From contig DAIDKP010000016.1 in the NCBI GenBank assembly GCA_027449965.1, positions 120,195 to 184,194 of the forward strand: DNA of 64,000 nt, given 5' to 3'. The notes below the pieces were generated by a model. The model was not told the DNA's origin. It saw only the letters and a list, made by a program, of their open reading frames with translations, and ran no database searches. Made by a program: the position numbers and the translations under genes. The DNA comes from Acidobacteriaceae bacterium. Its GTDB lineage: Bacteria; Acidobacteriota; Terriglobia; Terriglobales; Acidobacteriaceae. Positions 58,876 through 64,000 of this stretch are shown here, piece by piece. Each line of letters begins with the position of its first letter. The stretch's first letter is position 1.

Positions 58876-59706
58876 TTGACAGCAGATGCTGATCGTTTCG
58901 CAAGCAAAGTAAGCGACTTCAGCTTACGCGGATTGGAAGGTCTCGCAGAGGAGTACATTCCACCACCACTTGGCAGCTTTACTCCTGACGGCTCCTGGAA
59001 GCAGACTTACGCGATGTTTGTGCTGGTACCGAAGGGAGCACTTAAGGTTGGCGAGTTTTCTCTCGAACGCAAGGTCAAAGGGTCCACAGACTTCATGCTT
59101 GGAGTTGCTGTGCGTCGCCGCGGCAATTCGGGCTTCTCACTCTTTCAGCGGGCAGAGATTCAATGCAATCTCGACGAGCTGGCCACGCCTGTCTCGTGGT
59201 TGTTCGATACAAAGCTGGCGCGCGAAGCAAACGATCCTCCCTATCTTCAGAGCGGGCGTCGGCGTAGCGCCTCTGTGCGTAATAGCGTGATGATGGTTAG
59301 AGACAGGCTCCGCACCACTCGCATTGAGCTGGATGGAGCCTATAGCAATGAATGGTCACTGCTCGAAGCGATGCAGAGGCTGCCTGGCGAAAAGACTCGG
59401 AACATGCATTACACTCTCATCGATGAATTCGATACGCCACAGCCCGCGCATACCCTGACGTTCCGCGATAAGGTGAGTGTGCCGCTGAAAAACGGCCCGG
59501 CAACTCTGACCGGATACTACGATCTTGGTACAGCGGCTGTTCCGACTACCTACTGGGTGGATGAAAATCATAGGCTGACATTTGTATGCAGTGGCCTTAC
59601 CGTCTATGCACTGAACATGACCAATGGACATCCAGGTCAATGCCCGGATCGTTTCTCCAGTTCAGAATCAGAAGGCCCACAGGACTCGGGCAAGGAGAAT
59701 TGGTGA
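58876..59706 (+). CDS. Unknown protein, translationally coupled to a sulfatase
   Basis: A 276-residue protein that I do not recognise. The TTG start at 58876 has GAGGAG about six bases upstream. There is no signal peptide, Tat motif or membrane helix, so it appears cytoplasmic. The sequence looks like a mostly beta protein: MFVLVPKGALKVGEFSLERK, NMHYTLIDEFDTPQP and the C-terminal TLTGYYDLGTAAVPTTYWVDENHRL, the last resembling beta-strand lipid- or chain-binding proteins. The stop TGA overlaps the ATG of the following Tat-exported sulfatase by one base, so both are made together. A role in sensing, folding or processing for that sulfatase, or acting on its product, is possible but unproved. 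Confidence 0.75.
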   Translation: MTADADRFASKVSDFSLRGLEGLAEEYIPPPLGSFTPDGSWKQTYAMFVLVPKGALKVGEFSLERKVKGSTDFMLGVAVRRRGNSGFSLFQRAEIQCNLDELATPVSWLFDTKLAREANDPPYLQSGRRRSASVRNSVMMVRDRLRTTRIELDGAYSNEWSLLEAMQRLPGEKTRNMHYTLIDEFDTPQPAHTLTFRDKVSVPLKNGPATLTGYYDLGTAAVPTTYWVDENHRLTFVCSGLTVYALNMTNGHPGQCPDRFSSSESEGPQDSGKENW

Positions 59707-61280
59707 TGCCAGAAGATAGCCTGAATGAGCCGCAGCACACTACGGTCGTCCCTCCCCCCGAGCAGGCCAACTCTGCCGTGTCGCGGCGTAACTTCTTAAA
59801 GGCCGGGGCGACTATCGGTGGCCTCTCCTTGTTGAACCATCCGTCCGTTGCGGCAGCCATGAATGCTGCTCCTGAGGCAGCCAAGGGAAAGAAGCCCAAC
59901 ATCGTTTTCATCATCTCCGATCAGCTGAACATTGATGCAATCGCCCACTTCAGCAGCCACTACAAAGACCCTGCCTATGGCTGTCATTGGGTCAAGACGC
60001 CACATATGGACCGACTGGCGCAGGAGGGATTCTCCTTCATAGAGTCCCACTCCGCCGACCCGGTGTGTTCGCCTTCACGCTCGTGCATGTTCACAGGTCG
60101 CATGGCGATTGAAACCGGAGTAGTAATGATTAATATTGGCATCGATGAGCATGTGCCCAACACAGGGCAGTGGTTCGAGCAGCATACAGACTACCGTCGC
60201 GTCTACTGCGGCAAGTGGCATATGGGTGGGCACTGGAACTATCCGGATGTTAGCGGGTCACGCAAAGCTCCCGGCTTCGACACGCTTCCGGTCGGCGGCT
60301 CAGACATGGGAATCTACACCGATCCACAGGTCTCCAACAGTGCCGCCTCTTTTATAGCTAACGATCATGGAGACACACCCTATTTCCTGGTAGCCAGCCT
60401 CATGAATCCACACGATATATGTTATTGGACTACGGAGTTGGTCGGCGAGCGGGTGACCCCAGGAGAGGATATTTATAAGCTCGGCGATGAACTGCCAATT
60501 CTCCCACCTAACTTCCACTATGAGTTCAAGGAACCATATGGTGAAGAACCCTATCGCGGCTTCCACGGAGATACCCAGTGGCGTAACTACACTTACGACT
60601 ACTACCGTATGGTCGAAGATATCGACGAGCATATTGGTCGCATCATGGATGCAGTGCGCGAACGCAATGACGACACCATCGTGATCTTCACTTCCGATCA
60701 TGGAGAGGGCCTCGGACGTCACCAGCGGGTCGAAAAGTGGCACCCTTATCAGTCATCTCTCAAGGTTCCCCTAATAATTTGGAGTCCTAAGCGTGTCAAG
60801 GCCGGTATCCTCGATACCGAACATATGAGTAGCGGCGTCGATATCACGCCTACGCTCTGCGACTATGCCGGCATCGAACCGCCTCCGTTGCAGCGGGGGT
60901 TGAGCCTGCGTCCGATTGTCGACATCGAAGGAGCGGGCAGCAAAAATTGGCGAACCAGCATTTACTCTGAGTGGCAGATCACCGGGCGTCTCGTCCGCAC
61001 GCGAAAGTACAAGTACGCGATGCGCTACCAGTACTCTGGTAACTTCGAAAAGCCGTTTGTGCGAAAGTCAGATGGTAGCCACACGCAGTTTGTTTCCAGT
61101 CATGGCGAAGACTTTGCCGAATATCCCAATGCACTGCTCTTCGACTTGGAGAAGGACCCCTGGGAGTTAAATAATCTCGCTGAAAATATAGACTACGCAT
61201 CGGTCGTCGCAGAGCATCGCCACATTTTGCGGCAGTGGGAAGCGACACTTATTCCTGGCCAGCACTTCGACCGTAATTAA
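59706..61280 (+). CDS. Tat-exported sulfatase (formylglycine type)
   Basis: A 524-residue sulfatase. The twin-arginine signal SRRNFLKAGATIGGLSLL is preceded by a 26-residue lead that is longer than usual. The formylglycine site is C121-S-P-S-R125 (DPVCSPSRSCMFTGR), with IISDQLN near the metal site, GKWHMGGHW and FTSDHGEGLGRHQ. The start ATG overlaps the stop of the unknown gene (TGATG), and AAGGAGAA lies upstream. It differs clearly from the other three sulfatases, so it probably removes sulfate from another position. It needs a formylglycine maturase encoded elsewhere. Confidence 0.88.
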   Translation: MPEDSLNEPQHTTVVPPPEQANSAVSRRNFLKAGATIGGLSLLNHPSVAAAMNAAPEAAKGKKPNIVFIISDQLNIDAIAHFSSHYKDPAYGCHWVKTPHMDRLAQEGFSFIESHSADPVCSPSRSCMFTGRMAIETGVVMINIGIDEHVPNTGQWFEQHTDYRRVYCGKWHMGGHWNYPDVSGSRKAPGFDTLPVGGSDMGIYTDPQVSNSAASFIANDHGDTPYFLVASLMNPHDICYWTTELVGERVTPGEDIYKLGDELPILPPNFHYEFKEPYGEEPYRGFHGDTQWRNYTYDYYRMVEDIDEHIGRIMDAVRERNDDTIVIFTSDHGEGLGRHQRVEKWHPYQSSLKVPLIIWSPKRVKAGILDTEHMSSGVDITPTLCDYAGIEPPPLQRGLSLRPIVDIEGAGSKNWRTSIYSEWQITGRLVRTRKYKYAMRYQYSGNFEKPFVRKSDGSHTQFVSSHGEDFAEYPNALLFDLEKDPWELNNLAENIDYASVVAEHRHILRQWEATLIPGQHFDRN

Positions 61281-61736
61281 TATGCTTCGATCGAACTTCT
61301 CGCTGAGCTATCGCCCCGCAGCACCGGAGTCTTGGCTCAAACTCGTTATACAAGCGTTAGCACAAGTTTTGACCAGGCTTTAGTCTCCCTCACTCGGTCT
61401 GACCCCACAGTCTCTACGCGGTCGGCTTTAGCCTCGGTGCTGCATACAGCACCAATGGTGGACTGCCGGAAGAGTACTCACGCAATCTCTGACGTAAAGT
61501 GCCACGGGTTGTGTCCAGAAGGTTTCGGACTTTAGATCTCAGTCATGACTTTCGAAGATAGTTGGGGTTGATTTGCTCTGGCCTCAATAGTACTACTGTG
61601 TTATTAACTGGATACATGTTTACCGTTTTCGCTGGTGTTGCACTACTCGGTCAACGAACAACGTAGCCGAAAATCGACAGAGTGTATGATTATCAAGTCA
61701 CATTTGCAATGCCCAGCACGGAGGATAGACAGTACT
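61281..61736. other. Intergenic region between two sulfatases
   Basis: About 456 bases. No gene or strong hairpin could be supported. GGAGGA at about 61721-61726 serves the next sulfatase. Confidence 0.4.
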
Positions 61737-63182
61737 ATGCCTATTTCCCGACGTGATTTCTTGGAACTCGCGGCGGCTACGGCGATCACTAGTTCGTCTT
61801 CACGTTCGCAGACTACTGCAGTTCCAAAGCGCCCCAATATCGTGTTGATCCTGGCGGACGATCATCGTTGGGATGCGCTTGGTTGCATGGGTAACCCCAT
61901 CATCCAAACGCCGCAGATCGACCGCCTAGCCCGTGAAGGCGTGATCTTCGATAATCACTTCTGCACGACGCCAATCTGCTGCGCCAGTCGCGCGAGCATC
62001 ATGTTGAGCCAGTATGCAGGAACAAACGGTATCTACGACTTTGTAACACCATTGAGCCATGAGCAGGTGGAACAAACATACTGGCACCAACTCAAGCAAG
62101 CCGGTTATTATGTCGGGTTCATTGGGAAGTTTGGCGTAGGAGAGCAGATGCCCTCTGAAGCATTTGATTATTGGAAGGGTTTTGCGGGGCAAGGGAATTA
62201 CTTCCCTCAAGGAATAGCAGGACCACATCTCACAGACATCATGCGAGATCAGGCAAATGCCTTCTTTGAGGGAGTTCCTCGTGATCGCCCATTTTGCATA
62301 TCGATCAGCTTTAAAGCCCCGCATGTCCAAGATGAATCTCCTGAACAATATCTTCCGTCCCCTGATACCTATTCGCTTTATAAAAATGTCACTATTCCAC
62401 CACCCTCCGGGGCTGGCCCTGAGGACATCCGAAGGTTTCCACTAGCTCTTCAGCGATCCGAAAGCAGACGCCGGTGGGGTGTCCGCTTTGCTACTCCAGA
62501 ACTTTACCAAGCCTCAGTCAAGGGCTACTACAGACTCATCAGTGGGATTGATATTGCCATCGGTTCGATGCGCGAGACGCTCAGCAAACTTGGACTTGCC
62601 GATAACACTATACTCATTTATTCAGCAGATCATGGCATCTTCAATGGGGAACATGGATTAGCCGGCAAGTGGTACGGACACGAAGAATCAATACGTATTC
62701 CACTGATCATTAACGATCCGCGCTTACGCCGAAATGCCACAGGCAAGCGGTGTAAAGCGATGACGCTGAACATCGATCTACACCCGACTATCCTTGAGCT
62801 TGCTGGATTGCAACCTCCCTCTACGGCACAAGGTAGAAGCCTTTCTCCTTTATTACTCAACAACGAACTAAATCGAAGACACATCTATTTTATTGAGCAT
62901 TACTTTCCCGCCGGTGGCTGGATACCCTCCAGCGAAGGGATCCGAACAGAGCGGTGGAAGTACCTATGCTACACGGATTCAGCCTCACCCTTTGAGGAGT
63001 TGTACGATCTGGTAAACGATCCGCACGAGACTCAAAACCTAATCGATGACCCACAATATGCTCACGAACAGAGCATTTTGAAGGCCTACCGAACGATCTG
63101 GAGAGATAGTTTGCGCGATAAATCTCGGAATTGGGTCGAGCCTATCGACGATCAGCGACTCAAGCAGGATGGTATTAGCTAG
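61737..63182 (+). CDS. Tat-exported sulfatase (formylglycine type)
   Basis: A 481-residue sulfatase. The protein opens with a twin-arginine signal (MPISRRDFLELAAATAI), which fixes the ATG at 61737 although the frame is open upstream. LILADDHRWDALG binds metal, and C81-C-A-S-R85 (PICCASRASIMLSQYAG) is the formylglycine site; GKFGVGEQ replaces the usual GKWH, and SADHGIFNGEHGLAGK follows. The change from GKWH to GKFG in the sulfate-binding lysine segment keeps the lysine. It is the last gene of the polysaccharide locus. Confidence 0.87.
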   Translation: MPISRRDFLELAAATAITSSSSRSQTTAVPKRPNIVLILADDHRWDALGCMGNPIIQTPQIDRLAREGVIFDNHFCTTPICCASRASIMLSQYAGTNGIYDFVTPLSHEQVEQTYWHQLKQAGYYVGFIGKFGVGEQMPSEAFDYWKGFAGQGNYFPQGIAGPHLTDIMRDQANAFFEGVPRDRPFCISISFKAPHVQDESPEQYLPSPDTYSLYKNVTIPPPSGAGPEDIRRFPLALQRSESRRRWGVRFATPELYQASVKGYYRLISGIDIAIGSMRETLSKLGLADNTILIYSADHGIFNGEHGLAGKWYGHEESIRIPLIINDPRLRRNATGKRCKAMTLNIDLHPTILELAGLQPPSTAQGRSLSPLLLNNELNRRHIYFIEHYFPAGGWIPSSEGIRTERWKYLCYTDSASPFEELYDLVNDPHETQNLIDDPQYAHEQSILKAYRTIWRDSLRDKSRNWVEPIDDQRLKQDGIS

Positions 63183-63645
63183 AACCCATCGCATAAATGT
63201 CGGAGCAGCATGAGCAAGCATGTAAGTCCCCGACCTGACTTAAAGTAAGTGGACATTTTGGCAGTGTGGTTCTGTTCGGCACGTGTTCACTCCGAGCTGC
63301 GCTCCCTGCTCGGACCCATCGGAGAACTCAAAAGGCGAATCGACACCATCACAAAACGAGAACCGTGATTCTTTCTCCGCTCCTTTCAAGGCCCGCTTCG
63401 GCGGGCCTATTTCGTTTCCGGCGAAAGAATGCAGTCATGGTTTGCACCGACCAGGCGGATCGGTGGAAGGGTCCTGATTCCGGTTGTTGACTTGCGCAAG
63501 TATGCTCGTGGCGACATCCGGAGCCGATTGTGGCGCGGCTACCGTGAGTGGAATAAATAGTGCAATAGTTCAGGCTTAGTGCGTAAAACACGATATATTA
63601 GGTTTCATTTTGGAAAATAGGACTAATACCTTATATATTAGGTTT
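63183..63645. other. Boundary region with a terminator and the hip promoter
   Basis: About 460 bases. From 63249 a short GTG frame (39 codons, ending SELRSLLGPIGELKRRIDTITKREP) looks like the end of a real protein, but no start or homologue is recognised. A terminator lies at 63389-63408 and paired A/T boxes at 63593-63647. Confidence 0.45.
63389..63408 (+). terminator. Rho-independent-type terminator with TTCG loop
   Basis: AGGCCCGC-TTCG-GCGGGCCT, a perfect 8-base stem with a stable tetraloop, followed by TATTTCGTTT. It would end transcription from the sulfatase side before the hip genes. Confidence 0.75.
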
Positions 63646-63647
63646 AT
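63593..63647. promoter_or_regulatory. Direct and inverted boxes upstream of the hipB-like gene
   Basis: ATATATTAGGTTT occurs at 63593-63605 and 63633-63645, 40 bases apart. The second box also pairs with an upstream CTAATA to give CTAATA-N7-TATTAG. Autoregulation by the HTH protein is likely, by analogy with HipB. Confidence 0.5.
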
Positions 63648-63927
63648 GCTGCCGTTGACCGTCATAGGCGAACGCATTGCCCGCAAGCGCAAGGAGCTAG
63701 GGATGACCCAATCTAAGCTTGCCCAAAAAGCCAGAGTCGGGCTCTCGACGCTGGATGCCTTAGAGAACGCGCGTCTAGGCGAGCTCGGCTATTCGAAGAT
63801 CACCAACATTTTGACCGCGCTCGGCCTGGAGTTGAGACTTCAGGAAAAAATAAGCGGGAGGCGACCGACACTCGAAGAACTCATGGAGGAGGGACGCGAT
63901 GATCAAGGTCTGGACCGACGCCGCTGA
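63646..63927 (+). CDS. HipB-like XRE-family HTH regulator
   Basis: A 93-residue DNA-binding protein. The helix-turn-helix spans about residues 7-60 (IGERIARKRKELGMTQSKLAQKARVGLSTLDALE) and a short C-terminal tail follows (LEELMEEGRDDQGLDRRR). It is placed before a HipA-like gene whose start overlaps it by 29 bases, the normal antitoxin-toxin layout. The ATG at 63646 lies inside the second operator-like box, so binding there would block its own expression. A TTG at 63610 would add 12 residues and is less likely. Confidence 0.8.
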   Translation: MLPLTVIGERIARKRKELGMTQSKLAQKARVGLSTLDALENARLGELGYSKITNILTALGLELRLQEKISGRRPTLEELMEEGRDDQGLDRRR

Positions 63928-64000
63928 AGCGGGCATGCTGGACCGCCACAACACGCGCGGCAGCACATTTGTCTATCCGCCGGGAGTGGCCAGCGAACGG
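63899..64000 (+). CDS. HipA-like toxin kinase, partial
   Basis: Only the first 34 residues are in the window (IKVWTDAAEAGMLDRHNTRG, FVYPPGVASER). They match the opening of the HipA N-terminal domain, in which a short strand pair precedes the kinase fold. GGAGGAGGGACG lies upstream of the ATG, within the hipB-like gene. In HipA systems the kinase phosphorylates glutamyl-tRNA synthetase and causes dormancy unless bound by HipB. The kinase domain is not visible here. Confidence 0.7.
   Translation, partial: MIKVWTDAAEAGMLDRHNTRGSTFVYPPGVASER

Overview
The window looks like chromosome of an Acidobacteriota member (Terriglobia/Acidobacteriaceae type). Three very large TonB-dependent receptors carry an N-terminal carboxypeptidase-regulatory-like (Ig-fold) domain. 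There is a VWFA protein of the acidobacterial type, many TPR proteins, and Tat-exported sulfatases with family 43, 106 and 3 glycosidases. No rRNA, tRNA, CRISPR array or intact insertion sequence was seen.

Layout. 1-2.9 kb: 5' part of a TonB receptor gene broken by an in-frame stop, a CheX-like protein and an FNR-like regulator. 3.2-12.8 kb: GH3 beta-glucosidase, a phosphotransacetylase-domain protein, a VWFA protein, xylulokinase and a molybdenum hydroxylase large subunit. 12.8-22 kb (minus strand): TonB receptor followed by two TPR proteins, and upstream of them a seven-haem cytochrome c/TPR protein. 22.3-25.3 kb: acyltransferase and glycosyltransferase with overlapping ends, then a small TPR protein. 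25.3-37.9 kb is mostly housekeeping: OPT transporter, ComF, two HNH proteins, LigA, peroxiredoxin, a secreted proline-rich protein, pyrophosphatase, PurS and GlmS.

From 38.1 to 63.2 kb the composition becomes visibly less GC-rich and the genes form a carbohydrate locus: two GH43-like proteins, a GH106-like rhamnosidase, four formylglycine-type sulfatases, a beta-helix protein, a TonB receptor, a TPR protein, a frameshifted membrane regulator and an unknown protein coupled to a sulfatase. Together these suggest uptake and desulfation/debranching of a sulfated plant- or alga-type polysaccharide containing arabinose/xylose and rhamnose. The substrate is inferred. Between 39.6 and 40.04 kb lie decayed pieces of two sulfatase genes and a copy of a sulfatase upstream region, so this locus has been rearranged by duplication and deletion. 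The window ends in a HipB/HipA-type module.

Recurrent signals: several genes (ligA, glmS, two TPR genes, nearly purS) have a TANNNT -10 box exactly six bases before the ATG and no Shine-Dalgarno sequence, which suggests leaderless transcripts. The most unusual items are the unknown 276-residue protein coupled to a sulfatase, the doubly frameshifted regulator with an A7 slippery run, the sulfatase fossils, and the nonsense-interrupted receptor.
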